A stretch of DNA of 64,000 nucleotides, taken from contig NC_083506.1 in assembly GCF_032362555.1 (NCBI RefSeq), positions 3,891,501 to 3,955,500 on the forward strand. Direction: 5' to 3'. The notes under the pieces are model-generated. The model was given only the letters and a program-made list of their open reading frames with translations, had not been told where the DNA came from and searched no databases. This stretch comes from Amyelois transitella (Eukaryota > Arthropoda > Insecta > Lepidoptera > Pyralidae). Position numbers and translations under genes: made by a program. Numbering within the stretch: the stretch's first letter is position 1; each line of letters starts with the position of its first letter. This document shows, piece after piece, positions 24,426 through 37,600 of the stretch.

Positions 24426-25643
24426 CCAGAATTTCCATTGTAGCATTATTAAAATTAATGTTTTAGAAAACTAGTCAATCCTGGAAAATAACTACAGTGC
24501 GCTTGTATCAAAACAAATTAAATAAATTAATAAATTCTGTTAATTACTTATAAATTTTAATAAATAAAATACTTATCACTAAAGGTGGTTACTCATTTAT
24601 GGCCTATTTTCTATTCCATGAAGAATTGTACTAATCACAGGAGCTACAGCTACTCATGTGCTATATCATGTAAAGGCCATGTCTTTATCAGGAGCTATCG
24701 GAGAGAAGCGATTAGATAGAGAAAATAATTATAGGTATCCTTACCTTATCGAAATGTATTATTAACCCCACTGCGCGTTTATTTTATATCCGAACGTTCA
24801 CAAGGTAATATGCCTGTTCTTGCCTGCCTTATGCTTTCCCTCTCGCGGGACTTAAAGATTAACCCCCCACCCAGATTAATATAGGTATACCTACCTAATG
24901 GAGTAACCACAAACAAAATAGAGTGAGATTTTGTTGAGCCTGATACGTGGTGGTGTAGGGTGCAACAGAGAACACGCTAAAATGAGAGAATGAACAAGAC
25001 TTGTCAACGTTTGTGAATATCTGATCTTTAACTGAAATTAGTTAAATTGCTTCTATGAATACCGTGATTATGGGGGTCATAACCTAGAAAGAAAAAAGAC
25101 GTGCCTTGTAAACGTCAAATGGGGCGGACCAAATGGGATGGGAGTTAATGATAATATCATCTTGGAAGTTGTTGAGGTCAAATCATCCATAGAAAGGACA
25201 ACTGGGTCCTGTAATGTCTATTATGTAAGTAGGTAGTATTAGTAAGTACAGTCATCGACTGAGAAACCTGACTCCCTGACAGATTCGATTTGTATGGGGG
25301 TCATGTTTGTCTGCCATTGACTGTACATTATTAGATATACAGATTACCATAGGATGTTATCTCGTTATCGGCGTTTAGCATTCAAATGTACTTAGGTATG
25401 TAACTTGGAAAAGACACATTCTTACTTGGTTGCAGTGGGATACAAAAACGAGTCAGTACCTACGCTTGACCACCGACGCTCAATTTTCTGAAGTAACTGG
25501 CTGCCGACTTTTGTAACATGACATATAAGAACTATTCTTTCACATACAATATGTCATTCTTCAAAATGGTATCGGCAACGTCGATCGAATAAAATAGATA
25601 AGATTTGCTTAGGACTGTTTCGAGTTGATAAAAAAGAATCACA
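24426..25643. other. Intergenic spacer before the giant gene
   Basis: It holds the 3' UTR of gene 3 at the left and presumably the promoter and 5' UTR of the module-repeat gene at the right. I see no coding exon, element edge or recognisable core promoter. Confidence 0.5.
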
Positions 25644-28600
25644 ATGACTTCTGCAACGCCTTCGGAATTCGCTGCAAGCGAAATGCCTGCTTCGCTAGCT
25701 GGGGAAGGTAACTACTTATTATTAAATTAATACGCTCACTCGAGTTTAACCCAGTAAAAAAGGAGGTTGTCTTCGTAAAGCAAAATTCTTTACGCACAGG
25801 GTGCTGACGCGCCGCCTGTCTTAAGGACGACTATGAAAAATTATAGTAGGTAGTTACATAAAGTAAGTTAGAAATGCATTTGTCGGCTTGCAGCGACGCC
25901 CGCTGCGCCAGCGACGTCGTTTCCACCTTACCCGCCGTACGCGACGGAGCCTGCGCCCGCGTCGGTGGCCGACGCCATCGTCGCTGGCCGGGACCTTCGC
26001 GTCATGCACAAGTCACTGCCAAGGAAACCGGTGCGCCCTCCACCAAGACCTGCTAGACCCAGGTATCGAAATATATATATGGAAATTATTATTTCTGGTT
26101 ATCGTAGTTGAGCAATATACATACCTATGCGTACCTACTGTTTATAATTTTAGGGGTCCAAGCCGCAGACGTGTACTTAGTTATCGCGCCCGTTGTCAGC
26201 AACAGCATTGAGTCTTTCAGACCAACCGGTTGGAGAGCAACAAAATAGCACTAAATCCTCGGAAGTTATCATGTTACAAAGGGGATGCTACCTGCGTATT
26301 AAACAGTTTGAAGTAACATGCGTGCTTTTCACTTTTTTGTAGGGGTCCAAAAGCCACCGACGTGAAGTTGTCGCGGGCGGCAATGCGAGCTCACGCCCGC
26401 TGCCTGCGCCGCCACGGGGCCGTGCTGACGGACAGGCTGGAGTACATGTCGAAGCCCCCGCGACGGTCCATCATCTACCTGTGGAGAGAACACGCTCATA
26501 CTTTACCTGCGGAGACGGTGCGTATACTTTATATTGTACTCTGTTACTAGCACTTGGACCGAAAAGAATGTAACCGCTATATTTCATCATCTCAGGGTAA
26601 GCTCATCTGCTCCATTCCAAATTTCTTAAAAATCAGTCAAGCTTGACTGTGAATTCCTACAAGAGAGACTTTAGCAGTGAAGACCAGGGTGACGGTGTTT
26701 TTCATGTTCATCTTCTTAAATACTGCGCATAATTTGCGTCACACACGACACATCCAGAACCTCATACAATACTTAAGAAGGAGGTCATTATATCTTTGTG
26801 CTGGTAATCGAATCCACAAACAAATCTAAATTAATCGTGTTCAGATCGCTCGTCTGCGCGCGATGCTGGATGCTGACGAGCCTTTCAAGCCAGATCAAGC
26901 CTACGAGTATTTCATCAACCTTAAAAAGACAAGGAAGAGGAATGCTGCGTGAGTAATAATTTCAATAGATTCAAATTTTGTAGAAATTCGATAATTAGAT
27001 AATAAGGTATATTTGAAAGTAATATGTACAGACATAATATTTATTTGCTTTTCGAAGAACCTTTTTTAAGTAGATACTTATCGTGTGTTTGCGCGATGTG
27101 ATGTTGCCATTTTTGGCGAATTCAAAAGTCACCACAACTCATCAACTGAAAAAAAACGTACCTTATTATTTTTGTGAATTTATAAAACTGTAGGTTTGAC
27201 CACGAAAGTACAAGAAATCATCATGAAATTATAAGGCATTTTTTGTTTTCTAAATCCAAATGACAAATATTGTACATACAATTAGTACCCACTAAGTAAT
27301 AGTAGGTAGTTTATTTTCCTAAGGATCCGTGTGAACCAGATCAAGAAGGACGTTTTGGCGATATGCGCAGACAAACGTTTCGTTTGGGCGCGCAACGCCA
27401 CCGTGGCGTTCGCCCGGGGCATCCAACAGCGGCTGGCAAGGCCCGGACGATACGCCCTTGCCGACAAGTGACTATACATATTCTATTTATTTATATAACA
27501 CATCAATGCAGTATCTTTACAGCCTCAGTGATCACGTTCTTATTCCTTACGGGGTAGACAGAGTTAACAGACTCGCAAGACTGAAAGGCCGGATTCCCCT
27601 GTGTGGCTTGGCTTTATGATGGAATTGAAGTTCAAATAGTGACAGGATACTAGCCTATTGCCTAGAACAAGTGTTTATTGTTAGGTACTAGCATTCGCAC
27701 GCCGCTCCGACTGCGCGAACGCTATGTTCTTCTTCGTATTACACTAAATGTATGCAATATTTCATGGAGATCGGTTGAGTGGTTTTGACATGAAGGGTTG
27801 ACAAACAAACACACTAACATAGTTAAACATTTATATAATATAAATATGGATTTTAATATCAAATGGAATGAGTTCTTCGGTTAGTCTTAGAGTCTTGTAA
27901 TAGCTAGAAACTCACTGACACTTGTATAGGTAAAGTGCATGGGTTTTTGTGGGCAATAATTGAACAATTTTCTAAGACGCGAGTTTAAACCATCTAGATG
28001 TATTCATCTTTAGGGCAGGTTTTTCATCCTATGAAAGTTTTTTTCATGTAACTCAAGGCTACTATGTCGTTATACATATCTAACCTTGCATTCTCTTAAT
28101 TTTACCAAAACTATTTGTTGAATTGAAGGAAGCATTGGGTATATGATTTGTTAATTTAAAAATAATAATTGACACGAGTAAATCCTTGAAATGGTTTGAA
28201 CAGAATGCTAAGACTGTCGAACATAATTTTGGGCGAGCTATGCGGCTGCATGCACACGAAGCCTCCATCCCGCAGGAACACCCATCCTAAAGCTAGATTC
28301 ATGATGGAGATGGCCGACAAAGTAAGTTATCACTACATAGTATAAAACAAAGTCGCTATTTTAGTCTGTTTGTCTGTATGCTTAAATCTTTAAAATTACG
28401 CAACGGATTTTGATGCGGTTTTTTGTAACAGGTAGAGTGATTCAAGAGGAAGGTTTTTATGTATAATAACATTTATAATTTTGCACCCGTGCGAAGCCGG
28501 GGCGGGTCGCTAGTTAATTTAGAACTATCTGTTGCCTGTTAAGTAATACAAGTAGTTCACTGGCAGTTTCAAAAATGTTGAGTCCTTGTATTGCCAATAT

Positions 28601-31600
28601 CCTATACGGATATGGCTCTGTTACACAATTTCATTATTTTGTATGAATTGGATAATCATATACTTAGTACCTATTTGCTTTAATTTTGCGATAATTCGTC
28701 ATCCTTTGTATGTATGTAATGTAATTATTGAATTTTCAGGTTGCAGTTTGGATCGATGAAATACTGGCAGAGTCTGATGATCGCATGCTCATGATGGACT
28801 TCGACGAAGATGACGGTAAGTGGGTAACTTAACCCATAAATAATTGTCCTATACTGTTTGAAAGCAAGAAAAAACAGCGTTGCGGACTAGACTAAGAATT
28901 TCAGATACGACAATAGAGGGACTGAGGGAATTTCAGAAGGTTGGTGAATGACCAAAATGAAATTAGAAAAACTAACATCAAGTTAAATTGTTGTCCATGA
29001 TCAAAACGGTTAAACGAAATTTAAATAATTTTAACTGTACAAAACCGTGGAAAAATTTGATTGGTGTGCTTTGATTCCACATCGCGAATTAAGATATTGG
29101 TCCATCATATTTAAGGTAAGGGTCTCAAATTATGACCATTGTTCAAAAGCCCTATCAGACTTCTTCATGAAATAAAGTTTTGTCGATTAGTATCTAGATA
29201 TGTAAAATTAGAAAATTTGTCTGAGGAAAATGGGGTCACTCGAAAACGGTGAACAATTGTCATGAATTTCAAAACACCGTAGTTAGACAGTCACCCCATT
29301 TTTCTCAGAGGCTGTATGCGGTGGTTTAAGGTACGTCACAGAAGTTCGCACGAAGTCCATTTAGCAGTGTTTGACTACCATTTTAAATTTGCAAAAAAAT
29401 TATTAGAGACTTTCAATGAAATAATTATTAATGTTTTTATTAATAAACTTAAATGAGAAAATAAACATTATACAAAAGTCTTTCTGTATGTCTAGACTAC
29501 TACAAACAACAAAATGGGCTTCGTAAGGCATTCTCTTACCTAGCTACTTCTATTTTTATCCATGTGAAGAAGTGGAACGGAGTCATGCTGATGACAAGAG
29601 GCCGGAGGTGGCTCCTGACGCCGCTGGGACCCCCACCACCACTTCGGGAGGCACGAGCCCCACGGCGACCCCCAACGACACGCCGAACCCCACGCCGGGC
29701 CCCACGCCCCTTACCACTCCGGCTGTCACACCGAAAGCATCGGCAAGCAATTTAAGCAAACAGTAAATGGTAAGTATCGGTCGGGCCGTACATTCCGTCG
29801 CCCGAAAGCTATATTGGCCATATCACGATGTGGTTGGACGATTCTTGAAGAAGTATTTAGCGATTTAGTCGGCCATGTCAATAAATGAATGGATGAAGAA
29901 TTATTTATTCGACTAACTTGGACTCACAATATGTTAGTACACTTAATGCTATGTTTGTAATAATATAATTTTTGTCATTATCTAAATGTATACCATTTTC
30001 CATTTACCATTTTCCAGCTAAAAACTGGGCGGATCGTTAAGTGGCGCTAGGTTGTCTATTCTATCGTAAAGCCAGCTGAACGTGGCTTTTCAGTCTTATT
30101 GAAAATGTTGGCACTGTCTACCCTGTAAGGGATGTTTATGTATACGATATACTTATGTATGTAAAAGTGTGTTTAAAATGAGAAGTTGTTTTTTTTTACT
30201 ATAAAGTGGGTAGTTTTTCTCGTCTTTAATATTAAGAGATGCACTTACATGAAATATACAAATTAAATTCAATATATGTATGTAATAATTAAATTGATGT
30301 AAAATTTTACACTTTTCTTGCTTATTTGAAGATGTAATGGAAGCAGATGCCGCAGGCGGCGGCTATGGCGACGCAGGATTCGCCGACGACTTTCTCAATA
30401 TGATGGGCGAAGTAAGTGCAATACCTTTTAACACTATTAAAGTGGATATACTGCCAATATGATTGAAATTAGATCAAGTAACTGGTTCTGTCTGAAATAG
30501 ATTCTACGATTTTTCCTTAATGCAAAAACATCGTTACAAGTTATGACGAAGGTTACGAACTCACCTTACTTTTCGTTAACCGCATAGCAATGTCTACGAA
30601 TCTGCTTTACGTTTTCAGACCTCGTAGCAAGGTCAACGAACCCACCTTATTTATGTAAGCCTCGTAGCAAGGTTTGTGAATCCGCCTTACCTTTCCAAAG
30701 CTTCGTGGTAACGTCTACGAACGTCTACGAGCCTAGTTACGAGGTCTACGAACCCGCTTTACTTTTCGTAAGCTTGCTACGAAAGCAAGGTCTACGACCT
30801 TACGATACAATTTGTAAAAAACTAGATATGGTTGTAATTAACTCTCAAAACTTGCGAGATAAGTTTTTAACTTTGTTTTTACTATTTTTCATAGGATAAC
30901 GGTAGCTGCATATTATCAATTAAGATTATCTTCATGCCGGACCTTAATTGGATGATAGACAACTATGACACAGTCCTAAACAAAAGCAAACCTCAGTCTA
31001 CTGCAATCACCTGAATTTTTTTACAACAAAGAAATTTATCAAAATTCCCACTTACTGACAAAGTTTTTGTAGTGTGCCAATTATGATGTTAACAATGATT
31101 TATTTTAAGAAGTATATAATAAAAAAAATAAAGTAAAATATGTAACTTTATCAATGTTTTTTATTTTCCTATCTCGTACAAGTGAACACGCCGTCAGACA
31201 AAGGTAACTATTTGTCTTCATAATGAAAAAAACCTTTCTTCATTTGCTCCATTTTAATGGCTTTACTTTCGTATATTTTCCGAAAAGTGTATTAGCGTGT
31301 TCATTTTGTACAAGATTGGAGATTGAAGAAAGGTTTGATATTTTGAACTTTTGGTAAATAACTTAATTGTCTTTAAATTAATTATTATCTGTTTCAGGGA
31401 GGACTTCTCAAAGGACGTAAGTATAACTTTTGCAGATTTGTAGTTTGTTTTTTGTATATCTATACTCGTATCATAGTACAATATAATTCATGTCATTCAG
31501 TCGTAAAAACAATCAACAAATTATTTGTTGCAGCGTCACCGGCATATCTCAAGTTTTCTGGTAAGTGAAACATGATCTTATTTTTTTTTATATATACATA

Positions 31601-34600
31601 TTTTAATTAATTAGAAACTTCAATTATTATTTTTTGATCAGGTGAAATGTTGGAAGCTTTTATGATTCTCACTGATTCGATGGAAAAGAAAGGGAATGCG
31701 GAGCTTTTGACCCACGGAAAGTTCACGCAGACTTACGAAGAAGGAGCTGATGAGTATGACGATACATAGAACTTCTATTTGTCGCTACAAACACACACTA
31801 TACAGTCGCATAAATTTAGACCAACTTTTCAAAAAAAGGTGTAAATGACTCAAATATACTAAATATTAAACGTCGTGAAACCTAAATTCTCATTCCCTTC
31901 TGTCTTATTTTAAGTTTATTCGTTATAAACAAACACAAAATTCTATTTTTTAAGTATAGATACGCATGGTTGCTCTGCAGTAGCAAAATAAGGCTAAAGA
32001 TAAAATTATTACCCTTGAGGATAATGCAATACACTAATACACAAATTTTCAGTTAAAGCCCCAAAGGTCAGTGCGAGGAACAGTTGAGAAATCGTTATCC
32101 TTTCAGATTAAAACAAGCAACCAATTTCGAAGCCCCAGATATTGATACGACTCTAGCTGAAAAGTTACATACGGACCTGGCGGAAGTCGTAAAGTCTAAC
32201 ACACCGAGCAAATTGGCATCAAATATGAAAGGTTTTCATTGTCATTATATATTTTGGTATGACTTAAACTAAGTCTTGCATGCTGGTATGATAGCGAAAA
32301 AAAACGTAGTGTGTGTCAGCTGGACTAACTACCTGTCATTTCAGTCTCAATTCCATCGTGATGATATGTAGGTATAAGTAGGTAAATAGGTTCCTATGAA
32401 TGTGTAACTTAAACGATTCCTTAAATTGTTTGACGAAGCATATTGCTGACACACTTTTGTTGCTATTATAATTTTTTGACTAACAAAAATATTCTTATAA
32501 GATTAACTTTTAAACAAATAAGTTCAATTCTGCCGTCTGTTTTTTTTCAGAGATGGTTAACATATGCGGGAATTACTTAGCGCAAAATGCAGAATATAAT
32601 AGTAAGTATGTAATACAATGACAATACAAGAAATATCAACAACATATTACAAATCAGACGGTCTCCTAGTCGCTCGCAGTCTAGCAGTCAAGGTATTATA
32701 TATTGCCCATATTGGAATGCTACCACGGTCATGTATGTACCACGGTCATGTATGTACCAACCTTTAGTAAACCTGCATATTCAGAAAATATGGATTATTC
32801 CGAATGCAAAGTTTGCTGAAGACTGATGTCAGGACGACGGAGTCACCTCGTGTTTTGTGATAGGATTTTATAAAAATCTGTTTGATAGTTTTGTAGTCGT
32901 ATTGTTATGATACAACATTTTAATTAATTAGGTACGCCACTTTATTTTAATTACAGAGGATAAAGGCCCTGCATTCCGGTTGCTAATAGAAGCTATGAAG
33001 AAGAAGCCCAATGAGAAACTATTTGAGCAAGGGAAAGCTAAACGCACTTACGGCGCTGCTGCGGCTGAGTGAGATACTTTTATAAATATAATAAATAAGT
33101 AAATCTTATAAAATGTATAATTACCAATACGTCGAGATAGATTTTTAAAGTTGTAACTGGCTTTAGTGGTTAAACGAATACAATGTCTTAAAATACCATA
33201 ATACACCGGTTCAAATCCTACTCTGAACATTTATAAATGAGTTATGTGCAGTTATCATATCTATCGTATGCGCTCTTACGGCGTAGGAAGTGAAGCAGTG
33301 GAGCTATCACCCTATCTTTGAAGTTTTATTAATGACTAAATGTCTTTAAACAGCCTTCAAAAGGCCAAGGGTCTTGAAACGGATCACGATGAGCCCAACC
33401 TGTCTCAAGCGATACACGCTTCCCTGACGAAGACTGTGGAGAGCACCACGCCGCCCGAACTGAAGGCTGAAATGGCAGGTAACATACTAATATCTTTTAC
33501 ATACATACATACATATGGTCACGTCTATATCCCTTGTGGGGTAGACAGATCAACAGTCTTGAAAAGACTGATAGGCCACGTTCAGCTATTTGGCTTAATG
33601 ATAGAATTGGATTCAAATAGAGACAGGTTGCTAGCCCATTAGCTAAAAGAGGATTATCATCTTGTATTTTTGTCTTGTATTTTTGTTAGTAACAATTTGA
33701 TTTTGATGATTTTTGGTAGGTATACGTAATAAGCGCTATATCAAGAGCTAATATCAGCCTCAAAATGGTTAAGTAACTAATTGTTAAAAAGAAAACGAAT
33801 TTGTGAAACAAAATAAGGGCCTAAGTATTTATTACTTAACATAATTTCACCTTACAGATACTGTGGATCTCTGTTCAAAGTATTTGTCTGAGCAGGCGGT
33901 AGACGAAAGTAAGTAAAACCACTAGTAGTTTTTGGCTAACGAACAACACAACAGCTTTTACATACCAATATTCCATAAATAGGCATTTTGTTTCATAGAC
34001 CTCTTAATAGTTCGACGTTTGCTACATGGGTGATTAGCTAGCTAGGCAGATTGCTCATTAGAACTTTCGCTTTGTTTGACATTTTGCACTTAGACTCTGT
34101 GATCGGGAAGACTTCATATTAAGTTTTACCAACGGAGGAGAGTGGTATCCACCACGGAATAATTTGGTTACCATCAAGTAATAAAGACTGTTTAATAATG
34201 CTGTAAGCACTAAGTCCGCTTGTTGCACCATTAACATTGTATTTTGTATAATATGGAATCCATATTAAAATTATGAAAATCTGTCCGTCTGTCTGTTCCA
34301 CTTTCACAGCTAAACCGCTGGACCGATTCGAATGAAATTTAGTATGCATTTAGTTAAAACCCCGTGTTCTAAAAAGGATGCTTTTTCAAAAATCAAGCTT
34401 TTTGGAAGTTAATGTTTGTATGGAAATAAATAAGGTTAAATATTGTATGGAAATAATAAAATCAATAATTAAAATCAGGTAACCCCAGAATGTTTCTGTA
34501 GATACGCCAATGAAAGCATTAGTTTCATGAGTACCTATACAAAGTAATAGCTTAAAATACTATTTCAGACGAGCGCGGACCAGCCTTTGACCTTCTCATT

Positions 34601-37600
34601 GACACATTAGAGCATTTGGGAACCGAACCGTTCACCCCCAATCATCCTCCATTGGCATATTGCTTTGAGACAGCATACACGTTAGTATTACATACATATG
34701 TTTTTTTTTCTACTTTAATATAGTAGTTAGCCTATTTGTTAGCGTGAATTACCACAAACTTAGGTATACATTAAAAATTATTCACAACCAATCAGATGCT
34801 GATTACATATTTGTAAAATCCTGGCCTTCTCCTCCGGCTCACAAAATAGTCTACTCATAATTATGCAGTTTATTTTTAGTAAAATTAATTGTGCATGATC
34901 AACGTTTTGTAGCGGGAGCCTTATTTTGGCTCTACCGCCACCAAAGGGAAAATCTTCCGCCAGGCTAAGTTTCTTCAATAAATTAGCTCGTGAAAAATTA
35001 CAATTTTGAAATGCAATTAATGTTTGATTTAGCTTGAAATCAGCCCCCGGTTTGACCGTGAGCAATCCGGACCCAACAACAGCGCCTATGTTCAAGGAGG
35101 CATTGCACAAGGCAGTTGACGTCTCCACTCCAAAGAATCTAAAAAGGGATATGGACGGTAAGAATAAAACACAGCATTTCTTTTTTTATTTTAGACAATT
35201 TATTTTCTTTGTAATACAAATATTTTCGTTAATATTAATTGTATACCTACTAACTTTGATAAAACCATTTATGTAAAATATAAAATCATGAATGAATTTG
35301 TTCCCTGCCACAGACCTACTGGGACCTAGGTTAGAAAATAACACTATTCCGTAATTAAATAACACAACATTCACTTAAGGTATTTATTTGATATTATGAG
35401 CCTATTCTATTTAATTGTTATTACGTAAGACTAAAAATAATGTAATAATTTGTTTTTCAGAGGTTGTCGACAGATGCGCTAATTACTTATCTGCGTTTGT
35501 TCGTGACAGGGGTAAGATATTATACCAACCGTTGGAGCTATTCTCAAATATTTTCAAGCATATGTTATTCAGTTATTAGCCATTAGCCTTTTCAACGTTC
35601 GTGAATAGTTCCTAAGGTTCGATTTACTAAGGTTATGTCTTATATCTTTCTTTTTTACTTACCATCCATTAGCTAAGTCAAAAAGAACGAATAGAGTGAA
35701 AAGTGATTATTTTCTTCGCAGATCTAGCAATGGGAAATTTGCTTAAAATGATGAAGGCGGCTGGTCCAAAAGAGTTGGTTAAAAGAAATAATTTCAGCTT
35801 GTCTTATGGAACCGGAGCTACTGAGTAAGAATATTATTTACTAGCGGCCCAGATATAACACCCGCAGATTCGGTGAAAGAATTATCATGATACATACATA
35901 CATACATATCGTCACGTCTATATCCCTTGCGGGGTAGACAGAGCCAACAGTCTTTTATAAAGACTGAATGGCCACGTTCAGCTATTTGGCTTAATGATAG
36001 AATTGAGATTCAAATAGTGACAGGTTGCTAACTCATCGCCTAAAAAAGAATTCCAAGTTTGTAAGCCTATTCCTTAGTAGCCTTTTACGACATCCATGGG
36101 AAAGAGATGGAGTGGTCCTATTCTTTTTTGTATTGGTGCCAGGAACCACACGGCACTCTATATAATAAATAATTGTTTTGTACCTACTGGTTTACGAAAT
36201 CAAAATTAGAAATTTATTTTTTTGTCATTTTTATTTTAGAATCGAAACATCTCCCACTATAGTACCGTATTCGCCGATTAAAGATGTCTCAAATGAAATA
36301 AAAGCAAAGTTGACAACCGATATGGAGGGCAAATTTCCACCAAATCTTGCACTGGCTACAAAATGTAAGTAATACCTACTCGTAGCTTTACAATATCTTA
36401 CTCGTACTACATGTTTATCTCAATATTCAAGTGTAAGAATGAAAAGTTTAATGTTTCTAAGCGCCTTTTTTTGTTTCGTTTGATCCCCCACTTGTACGTT
36501 TACCAAATGATAAATAATATGTTATGAATAGAATATTTTATACATTTCTTTCCCCTTACAGCGGCTATTCAAGATGCTTCTAAGTTCTTGTCACAGGTGG
36601 TGGCTTTAAGAAGTAAGTTGATTTTTTTTATAAAACTATTGATAACATATCCCATTATATAAGCTAGATCCTAAATTGTATTACCTAGAACCACAACAAA
36701 GTTGAATATTGTCCTGAAATTGCTTGATAATATACAAATTCCTAGTTTTATTATGCAAATCAAACATCTTAAGTCAGGCATAAAGAATGTAAACTTAACT
36801 AAACTATTAGTTACTTACATACACTTATTTGGGTCAAATGTAATTTGTAGGTGGTATAGGCGGTTCAAGATATTCGATGAATTTCTTGGCGGCGGTCATT
36901 CGGTCCTTGGGGAAGAGACCTCTATTCAAGTACAAGCACTATGGCCAGACCTACAAAGAAGGCGGAGACACGTAAAACTAATACATTAATTAATATTGAT
37001 AACTCATTTTGGCCCGGAATTGGCTACTGTTATATTTAAAAAAAAATTAGGCTACTTGCTTCCTTGGCATACGCCTTCGGCATCATTACTTTGTCAAATT
37101 AAAACACTACCCATTTAATGATTTTGACTTTACATTGATAAGTAGGTAAGCCATGCCAATCCTTTTACAGACAAAGATAATGAGTACGCACCTTTTTATG
37201 AGCTACCCTAGGTTTCGCTTCTCTAGGTATGTTCGGGCCTGTGGTCTCTTTCTGACTTTCATTTTCTCCTTTGTCCGGTTTACAGCTCTCCTCAGTATTA
37301 AGACCATTAGCACATTGACTTCAAGCCAGGTTTTTGGGCCTACCCCTTCTACCAAAGCCCGGCTAAGGCAGCATAGCTCATTTTAACCCGATAACTCCCA
37401 GGACAGCCGAAAACCGGCTCTATTGTATTTTGAATTAACAAAAAGTTGAAAGTTTTGATTTATTTAAATTATATTTGTTTTTGCCACTCCATCTCTTTCC
37501 CATGGATGTCGTAAAATGCGACTAAGGGATAGGCTTACAATTTTGGGATTCTTTTTTAGGCGATGGGCTAGCAACCTGTCACTATATGAATCTCAATTCT

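Larger units (their letters stand above)
25644..30411 (+). other. N-terminal exons of the giant gene
   Basis: Exons 25644-25707, 25894-26062, 26343-26517, 26845-26948, 27324-27467, 28204-28321, 28740-28815 and 30332-30411. The product begins with a Pro/Ala-rich stretch (PATSFPPYPPYATEP), then a basic, helix-rich region with Arg/Lys clusters (LRRHGAVLTDRLEY, NLKKTRKRNA) and ends acidic (MMDFDEDD, GFADDFLNMMGE). The donor at 27468 (GTGACT) is chosen because the open frame otherwise stops at once and the phase fits exon 28204. The 28815 to 30332 join skips a Pro/Thr-rich exon with a stop, listed separately. No domain was recognised. Confidence 0.7.
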
